A stretch of 64,000 nucleotides of DNA from Aricia agestis (GCF_905147365.1 NC_056412.1:5634001-5698000), one strand, 5' to 3'. Counted from the first letter of the stretch, positions 30,924 through 42,725 are shown. Made by a program: numbers and translations. Notes: generated by a model from the sequence alone, not told the origin.

Positions 30924-31705
30924 TTTAATAGGGGGGATTTGTCAATCTCAATTAAAATTTAAATAAATAAGATTCAAATTATAAATTATAAATTAAAATT
31001 AAATTAAATTGAATTATTAATAAATAAATGTCAAGGTGTAAAATGTCATTAAAATAAAATGTCAAAATTACCTACTCTAACAGTTTCCCCAATAGGGGGA
31101 TAACTGACCTATTCTAGCTAAACAATATATTATGTTGTGTTAAGGGTTTCCCTAAGCGCACTTTACAACAATACTTAAATTTCAATCTTATATTACAATA
31201 CGGTCAATAATATTGCACAATACGTGATTTGCACATTGCACAGTAAAATTGATCGTCTAGGTTAGGTTAGGTAAGGGCTTAGAGAAGTCACTAAAAATAA
31301 TGAATATATTTATAAAGAGTAAAATATTATTATTTTGAAGAAAACTTATCAACACAAAAATATTGTATGTTGTTTTGGTTAAGTTATATAGAGTTCAATT
31401 TTATCAAGTTTAAAAATTCAGCAGCACGTAGTGTTTCGGTTTGAATCGACGCTACATAAAAGGAAAAAGAGGTGATAATTTATTCTGTTACGAATCGTTT
31501 CTATGAAAACAATGCTAATACTCAGGAGACAGGAGTGTTCTCCTGCAAAATCTTCTAAGGGACTAAATTATATCACCGTATATTCTATGAATATTAAATT
31601 ACAATAGTTTGATGTTGAGAGTAACTCAATATTTAACAATATTATTATCGGTTGAACCGACTAAGTGTGAAGAGGAAACAGACGAATCAACTGACACACT
31701 TTCGA
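30924..31705. other. LINE 5' region and AT-rich flank
   Basis: 30924-31100 is probably 5' UTR. At 31258-31275 the plus strand reads taggttaggttaggtaaggg, about three TTAGG-like units. The element's true 5' end was not resolved. No other gene. Confidence 0.45.
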
Positions 31706-31740
31706 ATTTATAATAATGGAATGGATCCATTATTATAAAT
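31706..31740. repeat. 15-bp-arm hairpin
   Basis: atttataataatgga, five bases, then tccattattataaat. Confidence 0.85.
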
Positions 31741-31889
31741 GATAATCTCCTTAATAAACAATAATCCTCTTAGTAAAACAAATATTTACGTCGCATTTAT
31801 GTATAGTTTTCACTATTCATAGTCCGCTGTATTTGCCTGTCATTTGTAGTTTTCAATATGGCAGATAGAGACAAGCAGACAGGTAGAGT

Positions 31890-32235
31890 TTTTAAGCTAC
31901 TGCATAGCTTTTATCGCGGATTTTGAGCGCAGCGACCGAATCAAGAAATTCCGTAACGAAACATTTTACGTTGTTAGTGGCGGCCGAAAAGGAAGATCTT
32001 CCGACCGACAGAGATAGCATGCTCGGTTAGGCCGAAGCCCACTGACGTCAGTTTCAGACGTTGTATATATCTTGCCGTTCTCCGAAACTTCGATAGCGCG
32101 ATGCAGGATTGTTAGGTGAATTGTGGGTACCGCCACAATCTAATTACACCCCACTCGCTGTGCAGTTAGCTGCGGTTGATAAAACATGGTAGGTATGCAA
32201 TAGGTTTACCGCGGCAGTCCCCGAGTGCCACAAGT
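31890..32235 (+). repeat. Interspersed repeat, family E (copy 1)
   Basis: Contains gcatagcttttatcgcgg, ttttgagcgcagcga, aaattccgtaacgaaa and a 3' end gcggcagtccccgagtgcc. A diverged copy lies at 56672-56890 with the same order of blocks. Non-coding. Confidence 0.7.
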
Positions 32236-33027
32236 ATTTTAAGTAACTTTGTAAGTTTAATGTTAGTAAGGGGGATAGGCAAAAATATAGTTCATACTTT
32301 CAAAAGCTAGCTAAGAAAATGTTAAATTATTTTTATTATTATTCTAATATTTCATACAAGCGCTGTGACTATTCTAATCACTTTAACATGATTTATATCT
32401 TAATCAACTACAGCCATAGTTCTCTTGGCCAGATTGATTTTAATCACCACCCGTAGGCACCATGCCCATGGACCATACAACAGAATGATAAATAGTTAAT
32501 GGATACAGGCGTTACTTTGCGGAAATCCATAGTTTAAATTTAGTTCGTTATTATTTTTAGCAATTTTCGCGTTTTCGCGGAATGTTGCTAAAAATAATAA
32601 CAAAATAATTTTTTTATACACAATGATAAATTATGATTAAAATGTATTAAGAACAAATTGATGCTCTGTTCATATTCTAGTAATGTAATTTTATATTTAG
32701 TCTGTATAAAAAACTTGTTAATAATACTCCAAATGAAAGTAATAAAACTTTTAATTTACGTACGTACCTAAAATAATTTCATAAAAAATTTATTTCTATG
32801 AAATGTAACTAATCTACAATTTCAAATATTTCACTTGTACGTACAATAATTTACGTTTTAATTTTATTCTCGTTGTTCAAAACTGTTCTCTACATTTATT
32901 TTGTACGTTCTCTTAACTAAGCCTCAGGAATCGTGCAAGGGTTATATTACATTATTAAAATTATCGGATATCACACGGTTTTTAGCTCACGGAAAGAGGA
33001 TAGGCAACAGACGGCTTGTTACAAAAC
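32236..33027. other. AT-rich DNA, nothing recognised
   Basis: A short weak inversion (attatttttagcaa / ttgctaaaaataat near 32550-32600) is the only structure noted. Confidence 0.5.
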
Positions 33028-33233
33028 TTGCATTCACGAAAACAGCGATTTAGGGCCGTATAAATAGTCAGTACTTAAGAAGCGACCCGGTCTCAAGACA
33101 TGGTTCGGCTCTGTGATTGGTCCAAATTTTGATAGCCAACCTATCACAGAGCCTGAACCGAGTCTAGAGACCGAGATGCATCTTAAGTACTGACTATTTA
33201 TACGGGCCTAAATCGCTGTTTTCGTAAATGCAA
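33028..33233. mobile_element. Near-complete hairpin MITE
   Basis: ttgcattcacgaaaacagcg pairs with cgctgttttcgtaaatgcaa. Pairing continues through ggccgtataaatagtcagta and, past small bulges, ggttcggctctgtgattgg against ccaacctatcacagagcc. Almost all of its 206 bp is base-paired. Confidence 0.9.
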
Positions 33234-33390
33234 ATTCAGAAACCACCCAAAAACTCCTTAATCCTTTATACCCATGTAAATGGGAATTTCCAAACAAGAG
33301 GATACTAATAATAATTATTGTGTTACATACAAGCAGTCTTGAGACTTTGCGATAGGAAGGCGGTAAATAATCCCAAATTTTGCCCATTGC

Positions 33391-33453
33391 GCATCTGAAA
33401 TATTATACGAGACACAACTGCTTAAGTTTTGTCTCGTATAATATTTCAGATGC
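33391..33453. repeat. Perfect 24-bp-arm hairpin, 15-nt loop
   Basis: gcatctgaaatattatacga plus gaca is repeated exactly as the reverse complement. The size is pre-miRNA-like, but the pairing is perfect, which favours a recent inverted duplication. Confidence 0.93.
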
Positions 33454-33721
33454 TTACAATAATTACGTTACGCGTTTAGACAGCAGCGACTCTCCCATCC
33501 ATACTTTGCTCAAGAACTTTTTTTTTAATTCGTACAAACGTGATGACGTACGTTTTTTGTCGCGACGCTGGCACCGCTGTTTTAGTGGCCTCACATAATT
33601 CTCAAGCGTGATCACGAATTCCTTGCATTTCGTTGCAACACTATTTCCATTGTCATGAAGCTTGTTTTAGCATACGTAGTAATTATGGAGACTATTGCAA
33701 TACTTGAAAATTAAAACATAC

Positions 33722-34057
33722 GTGGGAGAGCCATGTATCGGCACGAATGGGCCGGCTCGACCGGAGAAATACCACGTTCTCACAGAAAACCGGCGTGAAT
33801 CAGCGCTTGCGCTGTGTTTCGCCGAGTGAGTGAGTTTCGCGGGGGCCCAATCCGGAACCCCTACCCTATTCCCTTCCTTACCCTCCCCTATTCCCTTCCC
33901 TTCCCATCCCTACCCTCCCCTATTATCCTATTCCCTCTTAAAAGGCCGGCAACGCACCTCCAGCTCTTCTGATGCTGCGAGTGTCCATGGGCGACGGTAG
34001 TTGCTTTACATCAGGTGACCCGTTTGATCGTTTGCCCCCTTATTTAAAAAAATAAAA
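33722..34057 (+). mobile_element. SINE, family A (plus)
   Basis: Head gtgggagagccatgtatcgg, tail ttatttaaaaaaataaaa. It has the longest ccctatt/ccctt block of the set and several substitutions (gctttacatc, gtttgatcg). Confidence 0.88.
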
Positions 34058-35605
34058 CCCTTTTTGACGTTACTAGACTGTGTTTTTTTTTAAATAGGCA
34101 ATGTATCGATCGAAAATCGAACGTATCGAACAATACTTGCTCCAACAACAGTCGAGGATGAGCTGTAGATTATTTAGTATTTACTCTCGTTTTTACTTTA
34201 TTTCATTATAAAGACTGTAAAATTAATTATTTAAGATGATCTAGAGATCACTCTAGAACCTACGAGATAATCTCTGAGCGCACTTTAACTTTCATTAAAA
34301 GAAAATTATTCATAAGAAAAAAATTTATACGGCGCGAATTATTCATATTAATTTTAAATAATAATTCATCGCACATAAATAGCGGTCTAATTTGTTAAAT
34401 TGAAATTCACAATCTAAAATGATATCGCGGCATGATCTCGAATGTGTCAAAAGCAAGCGCAGATATTATCTGACGTGATTGAGTGTTTTTGTTCAAATTC
34501 TAATTACAACAAAGCTGTTAAGAGTTCATTAATTATTACAAGACTCCATGTTAATTTTTCCGCACCAAAATACTTCCTTAATTGAATTAAGCGATTCCTG
34601 TTCACTGTCACTCGACTGACGAAAACGTGACTTCTCGTGGACTCGGAAAGGACACAGTTTTTTGTAATATAATCGTTTATCTAAGTCACTTCAGATCACG
34701 AGAGCTTGTGCTTGTGTTAGGGAGTTACTTGTGGTTAGGCCTGTGTATAAAGTGAACACACATCCTTGAAAATCGATTTCTTGTTTGTTATTTGATTCAA
34801 GGCTTATTTTCAACATCCTACAAGGAAACTGGTGCTGACTGATGAAATTAAATGGAAATGAAATTAAATGCTCACTGACTTTATATTAACACGTCTTTAT
34901 TCCCACACTTGACTAGCACTGTATCACGTAATAATAAAATTAAGTCATTAAAATTAAATATTATGTGGTGTGTTCGTCTTTACGTAAGAAGAAAATACCC
35001 ATACTAGTATTAAAAAATAGACAAAATTTTGTATGAAGTTACTTTAAGGCCCGGAAAACGACAAAGTATATTTTTTATAGCGGCAGAATGTATGGTAATA
35101 TCGCGATAAACGAAAAACTGCGTAACTGTCTTTTGCGCTACTAGTCATATTATACAGGGTGCAATTAAACCTTCCTGCCAAAGGTATTTCGTAGGTTCCC
35201 GCTGTCTATCCCAGTTCCCAGGTATTGCGAATAGGAAAATTTGGTAAGTCATCCTTTAAAAAAATCCAGTTTGTGTATTTTTCATAATATTCTAAACAAT
35301 AAAATTTATCAACGATCACAATCAATCAATTATTATTATAAGCAGCTTTAGGAAAATTCGTCAAAAAGTACGTACTAAATTTTCTGATCGTAGGCGATCG
35401 GATCGAAATTCCGCTGATCTCAAAAACTGATTTTGAACAAGGAGACCCAAAAAATAGAAAACATAATTCCGCACAAATACCCGGGTTCCAAAAGGATCAA
35501 ATATGGAAATGCTTAGCTTAACCTAAATCCATTATTGAAGTAATCCGAAATCCGAAACGAATTCTGCTGTGTTTTTTTAATCCGTGCGTTAGGTTACAAC
35601 TAAGT
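34058..35605. other. AT-rich DNA, nothing recognised
   Basis: No domain-bearing frame. tatacagggtgcaattaaac at 35152 resembles the tacaggatgtacc end of the element at 52509 and may be a relic. Confidence 0.5.
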
Positions 35606-35891
35606 CTTAGGGCCGATTCACACCGGAATGACAGCTGCGAGGCGACCACTTTCAGCGTCATATGATTTTAAACTTTATCTTCATTATTGTAATACATAGT
35701 ATCGCTTGATAAGTCTACGGCTGCCCGTGGCTGCTCGCGGCCGCTCGTGGCCGCTGGCCGCCGCCGGCGGCCGCGATTAACGATTTCTCAAGCGATACCA
35801 TGTATTACAATAGTGAAGATAAAGTTTAAAATCATATGACGCTGAAAGTGCTCGCCTCGCCGCTGCCATTCCGGTGTGAATCGGCCCTAAG
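35606..35891. mobile_element. MITE with 104-bp arms and GC-rich loop
   Basis: The arms start cttagggccgattcacaccg and end cggtgtgaatcggccctaag. They pair through aaagtttaaaatcatatgac and gtattacaat. The loop (about 35713-35785) is unusually GC-rich, made of ggccgctcgtggccgctgg-like triplet-rich sequence. A fragment of the same right end is at 20484-20514, so this is a dispersed family. Confidence 0.9.
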
Positions 35892-36715
35892 ATTATCTTG
35901 CTCTGATTGGTAACAAAAACCTTTTTATGTTGTCAAAAAATACAAAATACTCTATGTATTTTTACCAATACGCTGCTGAAAGATTAAAGTTATAAAGCTT
36001 ACGGTGTTAGCTGTGGGATTTATTGGTGGCAGTAAGTTAGGTAAGTAAACGTTATACATACGAGTATAAATATTATGCCTACAAATATAATATTTTGGTA
36101 TGACTAAGGTTATACTACTCTGATTTGTATGACTGTAAAAATGAAGAGGAGAAGATTTTACAAAAGCTTAAGATGCTTCAAAACACGTCTTTCTAAAAAC
36201 ATTTAGGTTTTCGGTTTAAAGAGCAAGCAAACCACGAGCGAACGACGGGCGTTTAGTTTTAGTGTTTCAGTTTAGAGAGCCATTTCAAACGTTTGCTCCC
36301 CGGGTAAACAACTTAAGGTTTTAATTGAAAGAGAAAAATTCGCCACTTGCTTAAATCTTAAATAAAACATCAACATCATCTTTAATCTTTAAAAAAAAAA
36401 ATTAACTGGACTTCTCGCATTTTCGTTCTCATAGTTTAGAAAAAAAATGTAAATGGTAGTAATATTATTACGGATGGTCCAGTAGTCTATTTAGATTGAA
36501 ATAGATGGAAACGGAGTGTACAACATCTTATCTAAGAATAAACTGTAGTAGATAAAAAAATAATTTGTAAATATTATACTTAGCATGCATGTTAGATTAA
36601 GTAAAAAAAATCTACCCATACACTTCCCTGGGTAGTAATTTGAATAAATATTAAGTAAGTAATGAACTGCAGTAGTCATCATATGTTAGAAAGTTGTTTT
36701 ATTTTTTTCTCGTCT
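35892..36715. other. AT-rich DNA, nothing recognised
   Basis: A 63-codon minus frame (36491-36682) is hydrophobic, without motif. Confidence 0.5.
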
Positions 36716-37015
36716 AATGCTAAGTACTCACATACGGCTTTGCTCGATAGTTTTACTCGAAATCGAGCAAAAACCACCGTGTGGACCGCAAAACTCACAA
36801 CTCGAAGTCTCGCATCGAGCCAGTTTGAAGGCTCGAATCGAGCCGGCTTGACAATTTTTTGACACTAGTTTTTATTATTCATAGCTAATTTAATTCGAAC
36901 AGGAGTAAAACTATCGAGCAATGCTGAATGTGTGTACGAAAGCCCGAGCCGTGGTTTTTACTCTACATGATTGCTCGATCGAGAAAAACTGTATGTGAGG
37001 AGTACTTACACTTAG
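36716..37015. mobile_element. MITE, family M1 (copy 2)
   Basis: Same ends and interior as 6226-6507 (taagtactcacatacggc, ttactcgaaatcgagcaaaa, gtgctgaatgtgtg-like block). It has an extra gaaggctcgaatcgagcc segment. Confidence 0.9.
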
Positions 37016-37466
37016 ATTCTTATGCGACTTCTTCTAGCCGAGATAATTTCGAGATAGTTTTCGAAGCGCTAGTAGGTCATAAAGTTGGACAATTTTAAAC
37101 ATATTTGACTGAAAATTAAGTAGTAAAATATTTTCATGATTGTAATATAATATTATTATATCATCGATGTATAATGGCAGCATAATATTTTGATCTAATT
37201 CAAAAGTCATAATTTTTAGAAATGAACAAAGAAGTTTTAAGATAAATTAGAAAAAAAAACAAACTATTTACAAGGTCTATAACCGTTATAATTATAACGG
37301 AAGAAACAGTTGTTGGTACAATTTAATTTATAGTTTTATGATTGTTATAACTTAATATTAATTGAAATACATTTAACATACCGTAGACATATTTCTTAGA
37401 TCATTACTAAATTATTTCACTGTTGAATAAAGTAGTTTATAATATGACTTCCTTTGTCTTGTCGTA
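37016..37466. other. AT-rich DNA
   Basis: Nothing recognised apart from the short inversion aaccgttataattataacgg at 37272. Confidence 0.5.
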
Positions 37467-37904
37467 TTAAGAGGGCGACTAACCCTAAAGTGTCGATTTT
37501 ATAATTCATTTTTATACTTGAAAATAAGCCCCGAATTGTTTCATATTTTAAAAATAGATACTACATTATATTTCCGAGAATTCGATCTGAGCAAAAACAT
37601 GATATCTTAAAATTTTCTCGATAGAAAAAAATCACAAAGATGCATCTAATTTTCACGAATTTTTCATTTATTGTCATAACCGTGCATTGAACTAAGTTAA
37701 TATTTTAACACACTGTATAAAATTCTATCATTGAGAGATCGACCTAGCGGATTTTTAAAATGTTGTATATTTATCGAGTTATTGAGAAAAAACTAATTTG
37801 GCGATGAATCCGCGTCGTTCTTTTTCACCTGGCATATGAAAGACGGGCGTGAGTGTGAAGAGAGAAGGACGATCTTTGATTTTTGGGGTTAGTCGCCCTC
37901 TTAA
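37467..37904. mobile_element. TTAA-flanked MITE, family M3 (copy 1)
   Basis: TTAA at both ends, then gagggcgactaaccc and its complement gggttagtcgccctc. TTAA duplications are typical of piggyBac-superfamily elements; the terminal bases do not match the classic piggyBac CCC start, so assignment is tentative. The interior (gccccgaattgtttcat, gatgcatctaattttcacg, cctagcggatttttaaaatg) is non-coding. Confidence 0.88.
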
Positions 37905-38350
37905 CTCTACTAGAAAGTATAAAACCGTATTGTACACCTAATCCAAAAATACCTTTTATTTGATCGGTAAATACAATATTCAGGTTTTTGACAGATATTT
38001 TTTCCGTATTGTCTGATGTTCACAAAATAAAAATACTAGACCGACACGAAAACCAGTAGTAAAAGTAAAGTAAACGTAGAGAAAATAATATTATGGTTCG
38101 TGTAATATTATATTACCTACACACGTTGCTGCTCGCCAGTTTTGTTATGCTGGAACTTGGCTTGACACGCTACCACGTTTCTAGATATTGTACTTCTGTA
38201 CAAAGTAAACTGTCATTTATTATGTCATTTTCCATTATATCAAATTAAAAAATACATCTCCTTATCAAATTTCATCTATATCGATTCAGCCGTGTAAGCG
38301 TGAAGAGGATAGGCAGACAGAGCTTTTTTCGCTTCTACAGCTGTTGTACT
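37905..38350. other. Unassigned DNA
   Basis: No gene. tcgattcagccgtgtaagcg and gaggataggcagacagag near 38281-38319 hint at a worn repeat end. Confidence 0.45.
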
Positions 38351-38869
38351 AGAGGTTTACTAACATTATAAATACGAAAATGTGTCTGTTGTTACTTCTT
38401 CCTGCCCAAACCGCTGAACCCGGACCTGTTTAGACATGGGAGAGCCATGCTTTGGCACGAATGGGCCGGCTCGACCGGAGAAATACCACGTTCTCGCAGA
38501 AAATCGGCGTGAAACAGCGTTAGCGCTGTTTAGCCGAGTGAGTGAGTTTACCGGAGGCCCAATCCCCTACCCTGTTCCCTTCCCTACCTAATAGGGGAGC
38601 TATTACCCTATTCCCTCTTAAAAGGCCGGCAGGTGGCAACGCATCTGCAGCTCTTCTGATGTTGCGAGTGTCCATGGGCGACGGAAGTTGCTTTCCATCA
38701 GGTGACCCGTTTGCTTATTTGCCCCCTTATTTCATTAAAAAAAACATTTTGTTGACACTTTGAGTCCCTAGAAAGGACATACAATACTTTTTATCCCGGA
38801 AAAATGTACGGTCCCCGCGTGATAAACGCGTTTTGGCATGACGGAGGCGCGTCATCTATTGATTAAATA
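38351..38869 (-). repeat. Family B repeat split by a SINE
   Basis: The left part (38351-38435) has ttataaatacgaaaatgtgt and cccaaaccgctgaaccc. After the SINE, 38747-38869 resumes with gacactttgagtccctag, ggaaaaatgtacggt and gacggaggcgcgtcatct. The two halves join into one family B copy, so the SINE inserted into it. Confidence 0.85.
38436..38744 (+). mobile_element. SINE, family A (plus), inside family B
   Basis: Head atgggagagccatgctttgg, tail ttcattaaaaaaaa. It has a 7-bp insertion (aggtggc) in the tail compared with other copies. Confidence 0.88.
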
Positions 38870-40559
38870 CTTCCGCAGCAACTATCGATGTCTTATTGTA
38901 ATAACATTAAGCCATAATATTTGTAAACCATGTTATTTTGTAATATAAATTTGTTTTGTTTAAGTAAATAAATAAATACTTTATCACATTTTTTTTCAAC
39001 TTTTGTCTCTGGGACTCAGCTGATCTCAGACTGGCCGTGTAAGAATTGTCTATTCAACTATTGTGGCGATACGGCTAAATCTGATTCCCCTCATCAGACA
39101 ACAGGATAACACTGCGTAGGCTAGTGCATTACCAGAGCTACTACGAGCTTAGCCTTCGAGATTCAATTATACCCACTACACAATATGTAACCACTTGCCT
39201 TGATGCATGCGCCGTGATTCAATGAGGCAGCAAATTATGGCATTATTGGCTTGACGTCACACACACCCCGCTGCATTCTACGCTCATTAATTAATTATAA
39301 TATCTATCTGAGTCGTCTCATCTTGAAACAACTACTTTAGTAGTACATTATTGTTTGACTTCTTATTCGTGCCTTATAATACAGGGTGTAATAAAACAAA
39401 GTAAGTAATAATACTTTAGGGTGCGAATGAGTGTATATCCTGTATAAAGTTAACAATATAGCCAGTGCCGTAAATAGCATTTCCCCCCCCCCCCCTCGAG
39501 TCGACGCCCTAAATAAAAATAAAGAATAAAAATCTCTAGAAGTCCTACACCTTTCAGCCCCATTCAGCAATCACAGTCAATCTTTTGAAGTTCCAAAAAC
39601 AAACATTGAACTGCGAGCGTAGTAAACAATGTGTGTTCTCTCACGGTAATTATGTATGGTAATTCTATCCATTTACGTTGTAATGAGATAAACGGTTAAT
39701 CAGTGCGGTGAGGCATTTTAAATATATCCTCGACTAATTACACTAGTAGCTTCAGTGTGAATCGCGGCCTTCGATCTACATGACCAAAGACCATGCATGG
39801 CAAACTCACTATTCACCTGAATAGCTCTAAGGGTTTTTTGCTTCAATGTCAGATCCTACTAAGGCTTCGTTACGATTGTACTAAACAGCAAAATTTTAAT
39901 ATGATCTATCATACTTTATTTTTAAAAACTTTTATTTAACTTGCTCAGTATGTAAGTATGTATGTTACGGTGGAATTTTGGACCTCCATTTTGAAGTAGA
40001 TATATTTAACTGAACTAGAGATCGCCCAATGGTCGAAATTAGACCTTACCTATATTTTGTAATATTGACTTCATCATAGTTTTTTTCAATTCTTGTCTCT
40101 GGGACTCAGCTGATCTCAGACTGGCCATTTAAGCATTGTCTCATAGTATCTAAAATTAAATAAAAAAACAATAATCCATTTTTAATTTGTCAACTTGTTG
40201 TCAAATGTCAACAGACTTCAATCATATATAAAAGAGTATAATTCGTATGTATAGGATTGTCACTCAAAAATCTGTCATTTTTCCTAGTAGTAGTGTCGTA
40301 GTGGGTGTAACGTTTTATTTGTTAAAAATATATATGATAAAAGCATCATTTTAAAATAATATTAGCTGAATGCGCTCCTTCACCATATAAACTATAACTA
40401 TGCGAAATTTCATGCACCTACGTTTCCCCATTTTTCGTAAAAAGGGTTACAAAGTTTTTCTCTCACGTATTAATATATAGATGAACTGAAATTTTGCATA
40501 CTCGTTTATTATTTTGATTATTAAAAATGTATTAACTGACTTTCAAAAAAAGAAGTCCA
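38870..40559. other. AT-rich DNA with a duplicated 60-bp motif
   Basis: 38991-39055 and 40077-40141 share the T-run and tgtctctgggactcagctga, tctcagactggcc and attgtct. 39379-39425 holds a tacagggtgtaataaaac end like that at 52509. C13 at 39482. No gene. Confidence 0.6.
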
Positions 40560-40802
40560 ATGCATATTTTTTTGAAGCGTCAGTTCATAAGTCACAACAA
40601 GATGCTATGTGATGCGGCGCTGCAATTTAAAGGGAAGTTACTTACCACCAGATGGACACGTTTAATCCTTTCCAAAGAGCAAGCGCCGGACTGCGTTTTG
40701 GCGCTGCTTTTGCAAAACTTAGATCTTCTTGTATATGAAAAATATGTGAAGTCGAATACTGTAGAACCTGATTTTATTTTAAGGCGGTTAAAATTGTCTT
40801 AA
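40560..40802 (+). CDS. Unrecognised 80-codon open frame
   Basis: I do not recognise it. The peptide has mixed composition with DCVLALLLQNLDLLVYEKYV and RWTRLILSKEQAP, which looks less like random AT-rich translation than its neighbours. It could be a fragment of a TE or host exon. There is no visible splice or promoter evidence, and it ends about 50 bp before a TTAA MITE. Confidence 0.2.
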   Translation: MHIFLKRQFISHNKMLCDAALQFKGKLLTTRWTRLILSKEQAPDCVLALLLQNLDLLVYEKYVKSNTVEPDFILRRLKLS

Positions 40803-40853
40803 ATGCAATGCTGACGATTCTGTATCTGCCGACCCTAATACGAATCCTTAGCC

Positions 40854-41271
40854 TTAAGGGGGCGACTAACGCTAAAGTGTCGATTTTATAATTCATTTTT
40901 ATACTTGAAAATAAGCCCCGAATTGTTTCATTTTCTAAAATTAGATACTACATTATATTTCCGAGAATTCAATTTGAGCAAAAACATGATATCTTAAAAT
41001 TTTGTCGATAGAAAAAAATCACAAAGATGCATCTAATTTTCACGAATTTTTCATTTATTGCCATAACTGTAAGTTAATATTTTAACTCATTGTATAATAT
41101 TCTATCATTGAATGATCGACCTAGCGGATTTTTAAAATGTTGTATATTTATCGAGTTATTGAGAAAAAACTAATTTGGCGATGAATCCGCATCGTCCTTT
41201 TTCACCTGGCATAATGTGAGTGTGAAGAGAGAAGGACGATGTTTGATTTTTTGGGTTAGTCGCCCTCTTAA
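40854..41271. mobile_element. TTAA-flanked MITE, family M3 (copy 2)
   Basis: Same as 37467-37904 over nearly the full length, in the same orientation, with TTAA at 40854-40857 and 41268-41271. It differs by two internal deletions of about 10 bp each and a few substitutions (gggggcgactaacgc at the left). Confidence 0.9.
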
Positions 41272-41895
41272 GGCGAGCACCTACCTCACTATCACGCTAC
41301 CTTATTATTTATTATTTAAACGATAACCTTGCACACAACCGAAGTCGTGTATGTATCGCAATAAGATTCATTTTAACTTAGCATAAATTGTAGTTTCGAG
41401 TGGGAGATCATCTCTATGTTATTTTTGTCAAAATGTATCTTATCCTAGTTAATACTTATTTTTCGAAAGTAAAGATTTTTGTCGGAGGTAAGTTTGTAAA
41501 TTAATTACATCCAAAGTATTACGTTTTATTAAAATGTTTATGATATTAACCCTTTTAAATATCGTGCTTTATATCTCATATTTTTTACAGTTCGTTATTA
41601 TATTGGAACTAGGTAAGCCGGGAGTCAATAAATAACAAAACGGGGTTTGTCCTCGCCTTAATCACGTTTGCACAGATGACAGAGTATAGACAGATGCTTT
41701 TAATCGAATTTTATACGCCGTCAATAGTTTGTTATGTTAAACTAACACATCTATAAAAGGCTTAACTGTTGTATATTTTGTATTTAAACGGCCATTAGTA
41801 GTCATGACCGCCCATCTTGCCAAGTACTATCGTTTTATGTATCTTACATTCCTATTCTATTGTAGAAAAATGCTAATTGTATCAGTTCTGCCCCA
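41272..41895. other. AT-rich DNA
   Basis: Nothing recognised. Confidence 0.5.
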
Positions 41896-42080
41896 AAATA
41901 TACTGTAATACTTCTTGAATAGGACAAGAAGTTTCTCAAACTAAAATGTTATATTATATACGTACATAAGGTATTGTATAACATTTGCGATAGTTTTGGC
42001 ACGTTTTGGGCCCTTTTGACATAATATTGTGATGATTTCGACATTGATTTTTTTTTTGGATAAGTAAAGTTTTTTCACAT
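41896..42080 (+). repeat. Interspersed repeat, family F (copy 1)
   Basis: atactgtaatacttcttgaa, aagaagtttct, cgtacataaggtattgtata, acatttg.gatagtttt and ttttgacataa recur in order at 44386-44476 and 44717-44800. Confidence 0.75.
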
Positions 42081-42413
42081 CGGACCAATGCTTTATTTTA
42101 AAAACCTGGCAGACTAAAATAACATTCTGATGTTAATCAGTAATCACAATATCGAATCAATTAGTATGCATATGGATCGTGCCATGTGTATTTGGTTCTG
42201 TTTATGTTTTTGTTCTATTACAAGCTGTGGTTTATTGTTATCATGTAATTACCATAACCGATCACATTTAGTATATTGCAGTTCAGATTGTGCTGTGACT
42301 GGAAAATCGTCTATGTAGTGTCTCCCAATACATTACTAGACAATAATTAATCATTGTCGGTTTGCTAAGCTAATTATTAGTATAGCTAATTATTATTATT
42401 ATAGCATTTATAC
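42081..42413. other. AT-rich DNA
   Basis: Nothing recognised. A 62-codon Cys/Ser-rich plus frame lacks a signature. Confidence 0.45.
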
Positions 42414-42725
42414 GTGGGAGAGCCATGCTTCGGCACGAATGGGCCTGCTAGACCGGAGAAATACCACGTTCTCACAGAAAACCGGCGTGAAACAGCGCTT
42501 GCGCTGTGTTTCGCCGAGTGAGTGAGTTTACCGGAGGCCCAATCCCCTACCCTATTCCCTTCCCTTCCCTTCCCATCCCTACTCTCCCCTATTACCCTAT
42601 TCCCTCTTAAAAGGCCGGCAACGCACCTGCAGCTCTTCTGATGCTGCGAGTGTCCATGGGCGACGGAAGTTGCTTTCCATCAGGTGACCCGTTTGCTCGT
42701 TTGCCCCCTTATTTCATAAAAAAAA
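42414..42725 (+). mobile_element. SINE, family A (plus)
   Basis: A well-preserved copy: gtgggagagccatgcttcgg at the head, ccctattcccttcccttccc in the middle, ttatttcataaaaaaaa at the end. Confidence 0.9.

Larger units (their letters stand above)
24844..31100 (-). mobile_element. I/R1-group LINE, nearly full length, ORF2 broken
   Basis: On the minus strand: a 5' region of uncertain start (ORF1 begins at 30923), ORF1 (30923-29430), ORF2 from 29395 to 25321, then about 480 bp of 3' UTR ending at a TA microsatellite. ORF1 with three zinc knuckles, and ORF2 with AP endonuclease, RT, RNase H and a C-terminal zinc motif, place it in the I/R1/LOA part of the LINE tree. The exact clade needs a phylogeny. 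A 391-bp MITE sits within ORF2. The outer boundaries are estimates. Confidence 0.88.

Noticed and set aside
31258..31275. Telomere tract
   Set aside because: Only about three TTAGG-like units.
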